Origin: Halobacillus halophilus
GTDB taxonomy: Bacteria; Bacillota; Bacilli; Bacillales; Halobacillaceae
NCBI RefSeq assembly: GCF_020171985.1
Contig: NZ_JAIVAL010000011.1
Coordinates: 1 to 64,000, forward strand
DNA: 64,000 nucleotides
Direction: 5' to 3'
Of the stretch, positions 1 to 8,104 are shown in pieces. Position numbers and translations under genes: made by a program. Position 1 is the stretch's first letter; each line of letters begins with the position of its first letter. The notes under the pieces are model-generated. The model was given only the letters and a program-made list of their open reading frames with translations. It searched no databases and was not told the origin of the DNA.

Positions 1-1275
1 CTTATCTTCCGAGGACCCTTTATCCGATTTATCCTTCGATCGATCAGAATTGGAGTTTGTCCTGTCCTTCTTGTCATCTTTCGAGGACGGCTTATCCGGC
101 TTCTCTTTTGATTGACCCGGATTGGATTTAGGTTTGTCCTTTTTCTTATCTTCCGAGGATCCTTTATCCGATTGATCATCCGACTCACCAGAATTGGAGT
201 TTGGTTTGTCCTTCGATTGAGCAGAGTTGGAATTCGGCTCTTCTTTTTTCTTTTCTTCTGAAGAATTACCTTTTGAGTTATCTTTCTGATCCAACTTCTC
301 AACTTTATCCTTTGTTAGGTTTGAAGAAGGAGGAGTATTGGTATCCCTACTCTTCTGATCCGTTGTCCCGCGTTGATCTCCAGAAGATTTCTGTTGAGAA
401 TCAGAAGAATGATCAACATTCTTCTTCTCTTTGGAGTTAACCGATTTGTTATCGGCAGTTGGAGATGGTCCTTCTCCATGAGATTCAATGTTTTTTAGGC
501 TTGAAGAACTGTTATTCGCACTGGAATCACGTTTAGATTTTTCTTCAAAAAAAGATCGAATCATTTCTTTTTCTTCGGACATTAAATCTATGGAAGCAGC
601 ACCTTTTGTATCGGATTGTTCATTACTCAATTGCTTTGCTACCCACTCATTGACTGATTGGTTCGCTTCGAGCGCTTGTTCACGAAGGGAAGACGGGATA
701 TTATAAGCTGCCACTGATAAATCCTTTGCCCGAGCCGACAGTACCTGTTCCATGCTTTTGGCCAAGCTCGCTGTGGGATTACTTTTTAAGTAACTAATAC
801 CAATCAGCACTTGATTCCGTTGATTCATCCAACCATTTTCCCTGCTGATGGTAATCATCTCAAACGCTACTTCTGAAACATCTTTTTTCTTCCAACCTGT
901 GAACATCTCCATTAATTTTTCAGCCTCCTCATTACGAGGAGTTATCTCTATGACTTGCAATCGATCGTTCAATTTTAACTCAAGACTCGGATTTATATCT
1001 ATATTTACATATGCATAAGCCTGACTGCTGCCATAATTTATATAAAATGGCAGACTGGCAAGAACCAGCACCAAAGCTATGATGCCTATTTTCCATGGAA
1101 CTATACTGGATAACCATCCTAACGGGCGAAGGTGTTTGTTGTTTGGGATCGCCTGAAAATGGACTTCCATACCAACTTCGGCTTCATGGAGCCGGAGCGC
1201 ACGGTGAAAGCTTCCATCATGTGTCATCACGATGGTATATCCTTTTTTATGCTCCATGACAATGCCTTTTCTCAC
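1..1275 (-). CDS. rsgI: Anti-sigma-I factor RsgI, 3' end beyond the window
   Basis: Single-pass membrane anti-sigma factor expected to hold SigI inactive. The visible part is 425 codons, open through position 1. It starts at a GTG (1275-1273) that overlaps the sigI TGA in a GTGA arrangement, so the two genes are translationally coupled. Residues 1-50 form the cytoplasmic RsgI N-terminal domain (start MRKGIVMEHKKGY). A membrane helix lies at about 61-81, followed by the conserved extracellular motif NIDINPSLEL (91-100). From about residue 255 the protein is a Ser/Lys/Asp/Asn-rich low-complexity stalk. Its distal part repeats with a 24-residue period (SSEDKKKDK.. / SSKDDKKDR.. / SSEDK), visible as a 72-bp DNA repeat. 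The extracellular output domain, if any, lies outside the window. Confidence 0.85.
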   Translation of the reverse strand, partial: MRKGIVMEHKKGYTIVMTHDGSFHRALRLHEAEVGMEVHFQAIPNNKHLRPLGWLSSIVPWKIGIIALVLVLASLPFYINYGSSQAYAYVNIDINPSLELKLNDRLQVIEITPRNEEAEKLMEMFTGWKKKDVSEVAFEMITISRENGWMNQRNQVLIGISYLKSNPTASLAKSMEQVLSARAKDLSVAAYNIPSSLREQALEANQSVNEWVAKQLSNEQSDTKGAASIDLMSEEKEMIRSFFEEKSKRDSSANNSSSSLKNIESHGEGPSPTADNKSVNSKEKKNVDHSSDSQQKSSGDQRGTTDQKSRDTNTPPSSNLTKDKVEKLDQKDNSKGNSSEEKKKEEPNSNSAQSKDKPNSNSGESDDQSDKGSSEDKKKDKPKSNPGQSKEKPDKPSSKDDKKDRTNSNSDRSKDKSDKGSSEDK

Positions 1276-2009
1276 ACCCCCACCCCTTTCAGGTAGTCGT
1301 TGAGATATATATAATCTCCGTCAAAGATGAGAACTAAGGCAATAATGAATTTTCGGTTTCGTTCAAGCGTTTTCTTACTAACATCCACTTCACGTACTAG
1401 TTCTTTCATAGGAAGGCGTCCTTTATAAAGAACTTGCTCCCTAAGCTCCTTATGGTGATAAACGATGCGTGCCGTTTGCACAGCTGAATCTCGTGCATCC
1501 TTATGCTTGGGCGAAGCATCCACTAAATCATCGAGAGACAAGTTATACTTCCTTAACTGCTCTTTGAATTCGTGAATTTCTTCACGTCTATACCAAGCCT
1601 CTTTCTCCATTTGATGACGTTCTCTAGCCGCTGCCACCTCAGAAGGATTCTCCATTTGCTCTTCCTCATGATTGAGTTCATCGAGAGAAACAGCCATTGG
1701 ATATTTTCTTTCATTACGGATGTGATCAATTACTTTCCGTTTTATTACGAGACGGGCAAAAGAAAGAAAAGAACTGCCTTTATCACAGGAATACGCTTGG
1801 ATGGCTTCGTTAAACGCCGATAAACCAATACTGAATTCATCGTCTTTGCCGGGATCTATATATCTTTTACATACTTCAGAAACACTTTTGGCAATAAAAG
1901 GTTGATACTGTTTGAGGATTTCGTTTCTAGCTTCCTCATCCCCCTGTTTAACCGATTCAATCTGTACATCAAGGGAGGTGTCTTTTTTGCGCAATAGACG
2001 TTTGATCAA
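1272..2009 (-). CDS. sigI: RNA polymerase sigma factor SigI
   Basis: Alternative sigma factor of the SigI family, 245 residues against 251 in B. subtilis. In that species it responds to heat and cell-wall stress and drives wall-hydrolase genes. The N-terminal region 2 (about residues 25-100) contains the core-binding and -10 recognition segment (GSSFLSFARLVIKRKVIDHIRN). The C-terminal helix-turn-helix-like region (about 195-225, KELVREVDVSKKTLERNRKF) is the SigI-type promoter-reading domain. The start codon is TTG at 2009-2007, placed 8 nt after a GGAGGTG ribosome binding site. The gene is immediately followed by rsgI with overlapping codons, the usual sigI-rsgI operon. Confidence 0.93.
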   Translation of the reverse strand: MIKRLLRKKDTSLDVQIESVKQGDEEARNEILKQYQPFIAKSVSEVCKRYIDPGKDDEFSIGLSAFNEAIQAYSCDKGSSFLSFARLVIKRKVIDHIRNERKYPMAVSLDELNHEEEQMENPSEVAAARERHQMEKEAWYRREEIHEFKEQLRKYNLSLDDLVDASPKHKDARDSAVQTARIVYHHKELREQVLYKGRLPMKELVREVDVSKKTLERNRKFIIALVLIFDGDYIYLNDYLKGVGV

Positions 2010-2036
2010 CCTTCACCACCTCCAGCCATTAATAGT

Positions 2037-2064
2037 TTCGAATTCAAAACAGAGTTTTTGGGTG
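2037..2064 (-). promoter_or_regulatory. Candidate SigI-type autoregulatory promoter
   Basis: Reading the minus strand, an A-tract is followed by CACCC (2064-2060) and, 19 nt later, by CGAA (2040-2037). SigI promoters are described with a C-rich -35 element after an A-tract and a CGAA/CGTA -10 element. The distance to the TTG start of sigI (about 28 nt) is plausible, but the spacer is longer than I would expect. Low confidence. Confidence 0.3.
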
Positions 2065-2339
2065 TTTTTTAAAAAAATATTTCAATTGTGTTACAAAATA
2101 GGGTCAACCTATATTACCAAAAGTCGTTTATTCGTTTGCCATCCAAACATGTATTTTAAAGATATGTTATTAACCATGACTATTGTACTGAATATAGGGG
2201 CATGGGTCTACCACATCAGGTTTACAATTTATTAAATCTACATTTCAAAAAATATAACGAATGTACTATACACACTCCGACTTTCATTAAAATATGAATT
2301 GAAATGTATACCATTGTGTCTAAATTCCTATGATAAAAA

Positions 2340-2390
2340 ACACAATTCGTCAGGTTTACATATAGCTGCAGTAGGTTAAACCTGTTGTGT
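2340..2390 (+). promoter_or_regulatory. Large inverted repeat before the flavodoxin-like gene
   Basis: ACACAA (2340-2345) pairs with TTGTGT (2385-2390) and CAGGTTTA (2351-2358) pairs with TAAACCTG (2377-2384). Together they form a two-part stem ending about 15 nt before the ribosome binding site of the gene at 2421. A second TTGTGT at 2314-2319 could compete for the ACACAA arm. A direct copy of TCAGGTTTACA sits upstream at about 2216-2226. Either an operator or a leader structure is possible. The rest of the 2010-2420 gap is AT-rich with no supported gene. Confidence 0.45.
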
Positions 2391-2420
2391 AGAGCGCAAA
2401 TAAAAAGGAGGGTTCAACAA

Positions 2421-3047
2421 ATGAAAGCCGTATTATTAAATTGCAGTTTAGAAAAAGGCACAAAAGAAACCGATACAGAAAAACTCCTCCATGAATCCGC
2501 TCAAATATTTCAACGAGAAGAAATTGATGTGGAACGCATCCACTTAAGGGATTTCCATATTAACTTTGGAATTACAGACCAGTTAGATAACGAGGATGAT
2601 TGGCCTTTTGTATTCGAGAAGATACTGGGAGCTGATATTCTACTTTTGGCTACACCGATCGCTATGGGTGACAAGAGCAGTCTTGCCTCCCTAATTCTGG
2701 AGAGACTTCAGGGATACCATCAACTTAAAAATCGAAAGGGACAAGGCATTTTCTACAATAAAGTTGGAGGAGCTATCGTCGCAGATGGCGGTGACGGAGG
2801 AGCTCGATTGGCAGCTCAATCCATCCACTACCGTCTGTCTATGCTTGGTTACACTTTACCGCCTCATGCAAGTGCCATCTGTAACGAAAAGCTGGAAGAC
2901 CCTGCCCAAAGTGATTGGGACTGCATTGAGGAAGAAGTCGTAAGAATGACATATAACGTTATCCATTTTGCTGAACTGCTTCATTTCAATCCAATCCCTG
3001 TTATCGGAAATAAAGTAGATGACAAAAAAGTGCCGCCAAAGGGTTAA
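2421..3047 (+). CDS. Flavodoxin-fold NAD(P)H/FMN reductase family protein
   Basis: 208-residue protein of the flavodoxin-like/FMN-reductase superfamily, probably a cytoplasmic FMN-dependent oxidoreductase. It opens with a beta strand and phosphate-binding loop (KAVLLNCSLEKGTKETDTEKL) where such proteins bind FMN phosphate. A second strand and loop follow (DILLLATPIAMGDKSSLASL, about residues 74-93), then a GGAIVADGGDGGARLAAQSI segment typical of the family. The start is taken at the ATG at 2421 because AAAAAGGAGGG lies directly upstream; an upstream in-frame codon has no ribosome binding site. The stop codon overlaps the stop of the convergent protease gene. The physiological substrate cannot be read from the sequence. 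Confidence 0.75.
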   Translation: MKAVLLNCSLEKGTKETDTEKLLHESAQIFQREEIDVERIHLRDFHINFGITDQLDNEDDWPFVFEKILGADILLLATPIAMGDKSSLASLILERLQGYHQLKNRKGQGIFYNKVGGAIVADGGDGGARLAAQSIHYRLSMLGYTLPPHASAICNEKLEDPAQSDWDCIEEEVVRMTYNVIHFAELLHFNPIPVIGNKVDDKKVPPKG

Positions 3048-3066
3048 TCTTTGGCAGCACTTTTTT
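3024..3066. terminator. Bidirectional terminator embedded in two convergent stop regions
   Basis: A stem of AAAAGTGC-c-GCCAAAG against CTTTGGC-a-GCACTTTT has an A-run on one side and a T-run on the other. It contains the last codons and overlapping stop codons of both the reductase (+) and the protease (-). Confidence 0.85.
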
Positions 3067-3871
3067 CATAATAATAATCAATTGGTACAGCAAGCCCTAC
3101 TCTTCCTTCTACGTCATCATGCAATGTCGCAAATACTACCGCAATGACTTCTCCTGCTTCATTAATGACTGGACTTCCCGAATTTCCTTTGTAAATCGGG
3201 GCATCCAGCATGAGTACAGGTCGATTCCAATCACTCAGATTCTTGTATCCAATTACAGAGCCCTGGTTTGCAATTCCCGTAAATCGCAGAGGATTTCCAA
3301 TGAAGTAAACATGATCATTTTCTTCAAAGACCATTTCATCTGCCAGATTCAAATGAGGAAAGTCTTGACCATCTGCCTTAAGCACAGCTAAATCTACTTC
3401 TGGATATTGCTCCACAACTTCTGCCTCATACAGTCCTTTTTCAGGAAAAGCTACTGAGATTCGTTTTTCATCCTCAATGACATGATGGTTTGTAAGGATG
3501 GTCCCATCTTCCTTAATTGCAAAACCTGTTCCTTTGCTTTGTCCTGCTTCCACTACCACAACCGATTGCTTATATTCCTTAACCTGCTCATCAGTTGAAA
3601 GCTTGGCAGAGGTCATTAGAAAATCTACGGCCGGGATGGAAAACGTATTGGGCAGGACAGCTACAATATTTGTGATCATCATAATAGCAATTAACCAGAA
3701 GATCCATTTTGGAAAAGGACGACGGCTTTTTAATTCTTCTTTTCTTAAACGTTCTCTTTCGTACGCCTTTTGTCTTTCTTCCTGAACCAGTTCATATAAC
3801 TCTTCATCGTCTATTTCTTCGTACAAATCTTCATCTATAATATCACGTTTATCGTCTTCTCGATCATTCAC
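3044..3871 (-). CDS. Membrane-anchored trypsin-like (S1C) serine protease without PDZ domain
   Basis: 275-residue protease of the HtrA/Deg type. Residues 1-50 are a highly charged cytoplasmic segment (acidic 1-36, basic 37-51). One transmembrane helix at about 55-73 anchors the catalytic domain outside the cell. The catalytic triad is visible: His130 in LTNHHVI, Asp160 in PEVDLAVL and Ser231 in GNSGSP. Typical HtrA proteins of Bacillus continue with a PDZ domain and reach about 400 residues. This one stops soon after the protease fold, so substrate recognition must differ. Likely role is extracytoplasmic protein quality control, inferred from the family. The start follows GGGGGACCG before the ATG. 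It lies downstream of bmrD with a 31-bp gap and may share its transcript. Confidence 0.85.
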   Translation of the reverse strand: MNDREDDKRDIIDEDLYEEIDDEELYELVQEERQKAYERERLRKEELKSRRPFPKWIFWLIAIMMITNIVAVLPNTFSIPAVDFLMTSAKLSTDEQVKEYKQSVVVVEAGQSKGTGFAIKEDGTILTNHHVIEDEKRISVAFPEKGLYEAEVVEQYPEVDLAVLKADGQDFPHLNLADEMVFEENDHVYFIGNPLRFTGIANQGSVIGYKNLSDWNRPVLMLDAPIYKGNSGSPVINEAGEVIAVVFATLHDDVEGRVGLAVPIDYYYEKSAAKD

Positions 3872-3902
3872 GAGCGGTCCCCCTTAGCCAGGAGAATTGA
3901 AA

Positions 3903-5939
3903 CTACATGGCACTGACTTTTGATGACCCTTGCTGCATACGGTACATCTGGAAGTACTGTCCTCCAAGAGCGACCAGTTCTTCATGCGTTCCCTGCTCCA
4001 CCATTGTACCATGATTTAATACAAATATTTGATCTGCCTGCTGAATTGTCGATAGACGATGCGCGATAACCAGTGTGGTTCGCCCTTTCTTCAAAACTTC
4101 TAATGCTTTCTGTATCATTTGCTCCGTTTCTGTATCAATATTCGCCGTAGCCTCATCCAGAATTAGAATCGCGGGGTCAAAAGCAAGGGCTCTGGCAAAA
4201 GAAATCAGTTGTCTTTCTCCCATAGAAAGGGAGCCACCTTTTTCCTTTACAGGCGCATCATATTGCTCGGGGAGTTTCTCAATAAAACGGTCCGCTCCAA
4301 CCGCTTTTAATGATTCTATAGCCATTTCCCGGGAAATACGGTCATCGTTCATCGTTACATTCGACAAAATCGTTCCTGTAAAGATGAAAGGATCCTGCAG
4401 GACTATTCCCATATGGCTTCGGACTTGTTGACGTGACCATTCTGTGGTTGGGTGCCCATCAATGGTTACTTGACCGATTTGAGGATCATAGAACCGAAAC
4501 AGTAAGTTCATGATGGAGCTTTTACCAGACCCTGTGTGGCCTACGAAAGCAGCCGTCTGACCAGGTTCAACTTGGAAATGGATATCCTTTAATACGAAAT
4601 TATCATCTTCATAGGCAAACGAAACGTGATCAAAAGTGATCTGACCACGATACCGCGCTGTTTCGCTACTGCTTCTTTCTTCCCCATCCTCTTCCAGCAA
4701 CTCAAATACACGACCGGCTGCTACACGGGCTTCTTCTAATTGAGGAAGCTGGTTCACCAGGTCCGTCACAGGCTGGAAAAGCCTGTTTAAATAGTCGACA
4801 AAGGCGTATAACACTCCTACAGTAACAATCCCTTCGGCTCCAAAAGACTGGGATCCAAAATACCATAGAAAACCTACGAAAGCGATATTACGCAGAACAT
4901 TAACAAGATTAAAAGAAGTAAGCGCACTTAACCGAACCAGTTTCCTTTGATAACTGAAGTGACGCTCATTTAAACTCTCGAACTCTGCAGAAGTCTGCTT
5001 TTCCTGTCTGAATGCTTGAATAATGGACATTCCTTGAATCGCTTCATTAATATTGCCATTCATATCGCTTACCGTAGATCGCACGACGGTATTGTATTTA
5101 CCGCCAAAATGCTTATACATCTTCATCCAGCCATAAATAATCGGAATGAGCAGCAAACACATAAGGGCCAACTTAACATCTAATAAAAAAAGTGCTACAT
5201 AAATCCCTATCATATAGAAAAAACTGGTAACAAAGGTAGCCAGTACTTTTACGTACAGCTCCCGGATCGATTCGGTATCATTTGTCACTCGGGCCACAAT
5301 TTTGCCAGCCGGCTGATTGATAAAATACCGTACGGGAAGCTTCTGAATATGCGTGAATAAATCATCCCTCATCCTGCGAATAATCCTGTTTGACGATCGT
5401 TGCAGGAGAAAGGTATGAGTGAACTGGAAAAAGGCTGCAATAAATAGCAATCCGACATATATCCCAAGCAGCCAGTAAATAGATGGAATTTCCGGCTTAA
5501 AGAATCGGTAAAGCTGCTGCAGCGATAATGATTCTGCATCAGCCGTGTATGTTTCATCCGCAGTCTCTATTCGTATCCTGTTATTCTGAATGGAACGATT
5601 GCCGTTAGCCGGGACTTCCTCTGGAATAAAGTAGTACGAGCGGCCCACTTGTAAAATCGTCGCCGTTCCACTAATTGCCTCACCCTCTTTTAGTCGGTCA
5701 TCCCGCTTGTAAAGAAGCTCTTCGTAACGAACCGTATAATCATCAGCTGACTCCACCTGATGCCACTGATTTTCTATCCCTACGATGTGTTCGTCAATTA
5801 AGCGTTTGGCTATGAACGGGCCTGTGAGTTCCAGAGCAACAGCTATAACCAGACATATCAGACCAATGAAAATGTTCTTTTTGAAATATAACGCATATCG
5901 GAACAATTTGCGTTCGGTTGTGGAATTATTTCTTTTCAT
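3903..5939 (-). CDS. bmrD: Heterodimeric multidrug ABC exporter subunit BmrD (YheH-like)
   Basis: 678-residue ABC half-exporter, close to the 673 residues of B. subtilis BmrD. A first membrane helix is followed by a long extracytoplasmic insertion (about residues 40-150) before the remaining helices, the hallmark of this subunit. The nucleotide-binding domain has Walker A GHTGSGKSS (467-475), a degenerate signature LSMGE (about 571), Walker B LILDEA with the catalytic Glu (about 591-597) and the H-loop IAHR (625-628). Degenerate signature plus intact Walker B is the mirror image of its partner, as expected for an asymmetric heterodimer. The ATG overlaps the bmrC stop by 4 nt (ATGA). Role: drug efflux across the cytoplasmic membrane. 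Confidence 0.92.
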   Translation of the reverse strand: MKRNNSTTERKLFRYALYFKKNIFIGLICLVIAVALELTGPFIAKRLIDEHIVGIENQWHQVESADDYTVRYEELLYKRDDRLKEGEAISGTATILQVGRSYYFIPEEVPANGNRSIQNNRIRIETADETYTADAESLSLQQLYRFFKPEIPSIYWLLGIYVGLLFIAAFFQFTHTFLLQRSSNRIIRRMRDDLFTHIQKLPVRYFINQPAGKIVARVTNDTESIRELYVKVLATFVTSFFYMIGIYVALFLLDVKLALMCLLLIPIIYGWMKMYKHFGGKYNTVVRSTVSDMNGNINEAIQGMSIIQAFRQEKQTSAEFESLNERHFSYQRKLVRLSALTSFNLVNVLRNIAFVGFLWYFGSQSFGAEGIVTVGVLYAFVDYLNRLFQPVTDLVNQLPQLEEARVAAGRVFELLEEDGEERSSSETARYRGQITFDHVSFAYEDDNFVLKDIHFQVEPGQTAAFVGHTGSGKSSIMNLLFRFYDPQIGQVTIDGHPTTEWSRQQVRSHMGIVLQDPFIFTGTILSNVTMNDDRISREMAIESLKAVGADRFIEKLPEQYDAPVKEKGGSLSMGERQLISFARALAFDPAILILDEATANIDTETEQMIQKALEVLKKGRTTLVIAHRLSTIQQADQIFVLNHGTMVEQGTHEELVALGGQYFQMYRMQQGSSKVSAM

Positions 5940-7681
5940 TCTTCCACCTCCCCTTCTAACTGCTGGCGCTCATATTGAGTTTGGTACCAGCCGCCTTGTC
6001 TAATCAGCTGGTCATGTGTTCCTTCTTCTGCAATGCGCCCTTCCTCAAGCACAATAATATGGTCTGCATGGGTTACGGCAGATAAACGGTGAGCAGCAAT
6101 AAGAGTAGTTTTACCTTGCCTTTCCTTCCGTAAATGTTCAATAATATTAGCCTCGGTCTTTCCATCTACCGCAGACATCGCATCATCAAGAATTAATATC
6201 TCGGGGTTCATAATGAATGCCCGGGCAATTGAAACTCTCTGCTTCTGTCCGCCGGAAAGAGTGATGCCGCTTTCCCCGACTTTTGTATCCAGGCCAGCGG
6301 GCAGGTTTTTTATATCCTCCAGGAAATATGCCAGTCTTAATACCCGGTAGATCTCCTCATCCGTTGCTCCAGCCTTACCGAATTGAATGTTTTCTCGAAC
6401 CGTTTTTGAAAAAAGGACCTGATCCTGAGGCACGTAACCAATCCAGGATCGTGTAGTGTCTAGAGCAAGTCGGTGAATATCAATTCCATTGATCAAAAGC
6501 TCTCCTTCAAGCCCTGGATATTCTCTAAGCAGCTGACGGAAGAAGGTGGTCTTCCCTGCCCCCGTTTTACCTACAATACCGATCGTCTGCCCGCGCTCGA
6601 TTGCTACATTTACTTTCTTTAGTCCTTTGGTTTCCGATTGAGGGTATTGAAAGCTTACCTCTTTAAATACAATCTGGTCCGGTCGTTTCACAGTAGGTGG
6701 GTTGGAAGGATCCACAATATCCACTTGATAATCAAGCGTCTCATTAACCCGGTCCAGGGAAGCGTTTCCTCTCTGCAGAACATTAATCAATTCCCCGACC
6801 GCAAACATGGGCCAGATTAACATCCCCAGATAGACGTTGAAGGAAACCAACTCTCCAAGTGTCATAGCATTTTGAAACACAAGGGCAGCTCCATACCCAA
6901 GTCCTATCGTATAGGACAGTCCGACAAGAATTTGAATAGTAGGTTCAAATAAGGCCTCAATTTTTGCCACTTCCACATTTTTGTCATAGACATCTTCTGT
7001 CATCTGCTGAAAACGGTGGTCTTCATTTCGTTCTTGGACAAAAGCCCGGATCACCCGGACGCCCCGCACCGATTCCAGTACATTGTTATTCATCTCTCCA
7101 AAAGCCGTCTGAGCTTCCGTAAAACGCTCATGAATAACTTTTCCATATTTGTTCATCGCGACAGCCATAATTGGCAGCGGAAGAAGCGCAGCCAGTGTAA
7201 GCTTCCAGCTAATTGTAAATCCCATCATGGCAATGATCATGAACATAAAGACGGTGGAATCAATTAGGGTTAATATTCCGAACCCAGCGGTCATGGTGAG
7301 CGCCTTTAAATCGTTTGTGGCTCTTGCCATCAAGTCTCCGGTACGGTTTTTACCAAAAAAAGCAGGAGTCATCCTCAAAAAGTGATTCATTAGTCTTGAG
7401 CGCATGGTTCTTTCCATAATCATCGCCCCACTGAAAAGCGTATAGTCCCATAAATAGGACAATAAATAACTGGCAAAAATGATCCCGCCATAGAACAGGA
7501 TAATTTCTCCTAACCGCTCCGGAGTAAGTGTGTTAAATTGGATTCCATCAATCGCCATACCTACCAGTTTCGGAGGAATTAAATCAATCGCACTAACGAC
7601 GATCAGCGCTAAAATAGCAAACAAATATCGTTTCCAATAGGTTCTAAAAAACCATCGCAATTTTACGAGTACACCAAACAT
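5936..7681 (-). CDS. bmrC: Heterodimeric multidrug ABC exporter subunit BmrC (YheI-like)
   Basis: 581-residue ABC half-exporter, partner of BmrD. Six membrane helices occupy about residues 15-300. The nucleotide-binding domain has Walker A GKTGAGKTT (371-379), a canonical LSGGQ signature (475-479) and Walker B LILDDAM, in which the catalytic Glu is replaced by Asp500. That substitution marks the degenerate site of heterodimeric exporters. The start is placed at ATG 7681 (MFGVLVKLRWFF, like B. subtilis BmrC) with AAAGGA 10 nt upstream. A GTG three codons earlier would sit almost on the ribosome binding site. Expression is likely controlled by the upstream leader and terminator. Confidence 0.93.
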   Translation of the reverse strand: MFGVLVKLRWFFRTYWKRYLFAILALIVVSAIDLIPPKLVGMAIDGIQFNTLTPERLGEIILFYGGIIFASYLLSYLWDYTLFSGAMIMERTMRSRLMNHFLRMTPAFFGKNRTGDLMARATNDLKALTMTAGFGILTLIDSTVFMFMIIAMMGFTISWKLTLAALLPLPIMAVAMNKYGKVIHERFTEAQTAFGEMNNNVLESVRGVRVIRAFVQERNEDHRFQQMTEDVYDKNVEVAKIEALFEPTIQILVGLSYTIGLGYGAALVFQNAMTLGELVSFNVYLGMLIWPMFAVGELINVLQRGNASLDRVNETLDYQVDIVDPSNPPTVKRPDQIVFKEVSFQYPQSETKGLKKVNVAIERGQTIGIVGKTGAGKTTFFRQLLREYPGLEGELLINGIDIHRLALDTTRSWIGYVPQDQVLFSKTVRENIQFGKAGATDEEIYRVLRLAYFLEDIKNLPAGLDTKVGESGITLSGGQKQRVSIARAFIMNPEILILDDAMSAVDGKTEANIIEHLRKERQGKTTLIAAHRLSAVTHADHIIVLEEGRIAEEGTHDQLIRQGGWYQTQYERQQLEGEVEE

Positions 7682-7710
7682 ACTTGACACGTCCTTTCAT
7701 TCTTTCCTCG

Positions 7711-7767
7711 CTAGCCGCTTTCTTTCCAATCTTCGTTCCATTCTTTTCTGATCACTGTGGTTTCCAT
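7711..7767 (-). CDS. Possible 18-codon ORF between attenuator and bmrC
   Basis: An AAGGAGGT ribosome binding site (7784-7777) lies beyond the attenuator terminator and precedes two ATGs. The first (7772) gives only six codons (MKWKPQ). The second (7767) gives an 18-residue, charged, Trp-containing peptide (METTVIRKEW..) ending 29 nt before bmrC. The strong ribosome binding site suggests that something is translated here, perhaps to couple ribosome loading to bmrC. No homolog is recognised. Confidence 0.4.
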   Translation of the reverse strand: METTVIRKEWNEDWKESG

Positions 7768-7830
7768 TTCATAAGTACCTCCTTGAATTCTTTTATTTAT
7801 GTTAAACAGGCTGTTCACCTGTATAACAGC

Positions 7831-7861
7831 AAAAAAGCATACGCCGGCTACGACGTATGCT
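7831..7861 (-). terminator. Attenuator terminator in the bmrCD leader
   Basis: On the minus strand AGCATACG (7861-7854) pairs perfectly with CGTATGCT (7843-7836) around a 10-nt loop and is followed by six T. It stands between the leader ORF and bmrC, with no complete gene upstream that needs terminating. A role as a transcription attenuator is therefore likely. Confidence 0.85.
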
Positions 7862-7932
7862 TCACATATACATACTAAATAGGGGCACGTATTTACGCAG
7901 CCCATGTAATCCACTCATGATAAGGTCGTTTA

Positions 7933-7998
7933 TTAAACGTCCCTGTTGGCCACGACAAGTATGAAATTTTTGATTTTCTGTGCATTAACGTTTTTCAT
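7933..7998 (-). CDS. Leader peptide of the bmrCD attenuator (21 aa)
   Basis: ATG at 7998 follows a perfect AAAGGAGGT (8014-8006). The peptide is MKNVNAQKIKNFILVVANRDV. It lies about 30 nt from a strong promoter and about 70 nt before a terminator, the arrangement of ribosome-mediated attenuation described for bmrBCD of B. subtilis. The segment GGTCACGACAA, covering the ribosome binding site and start (8008-7998), can pair along 11 bp (one wobble) with TTGTCGTGGCC late in the ORF (7958-7948). A ribosome stalled on the ORF would therefore change leader folding. The peptide sequence is not recognisably BmrB; the analogy rests on position and architecture. Confidence 0.7.
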   Translation of the reverse strand: MKNVNAQKIKNFILVVANRDV

Positions 7999-8031
7999 TG
8001 TCGTGACCTCCTTTAGTGTAAATGATTATTA

Positions 8032-8060
8032 ATTATATAATTTTCAAAAAATTAATTCAA
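8032..8060 (-). promoter_or_regulatory. SigA promoter of the bmrCD leader
   Basis: TTGAAT (8060-8055), a 17-nt spacer, then TATAAT (8037-8032). Transcription would start near 8025, just before the leader ORF. Confidence 0.8.
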
Positions 8061-8104
8061 TGGTCTATTTGAAAAGTTTTGTAAAAACTTTTTTTATCGT
8101 GCTT

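Noticed and set aside
2385-2420. Upstream extension of the flavodoxin-like gene by 12 codons
   Set aside because: The extension starts within the inverted-repeat arm and lacks a ribosome binding site; the ATG at 2421 has AAGGAGGG.
7711-7914. 67-codon minus-strand frame before bmrC
   Set aside because: It begins without a ribosome binding site, reads through the attenuator terminator, and only its last 18 codons have a proper site; the leader and micro-ORF are annotated instead.
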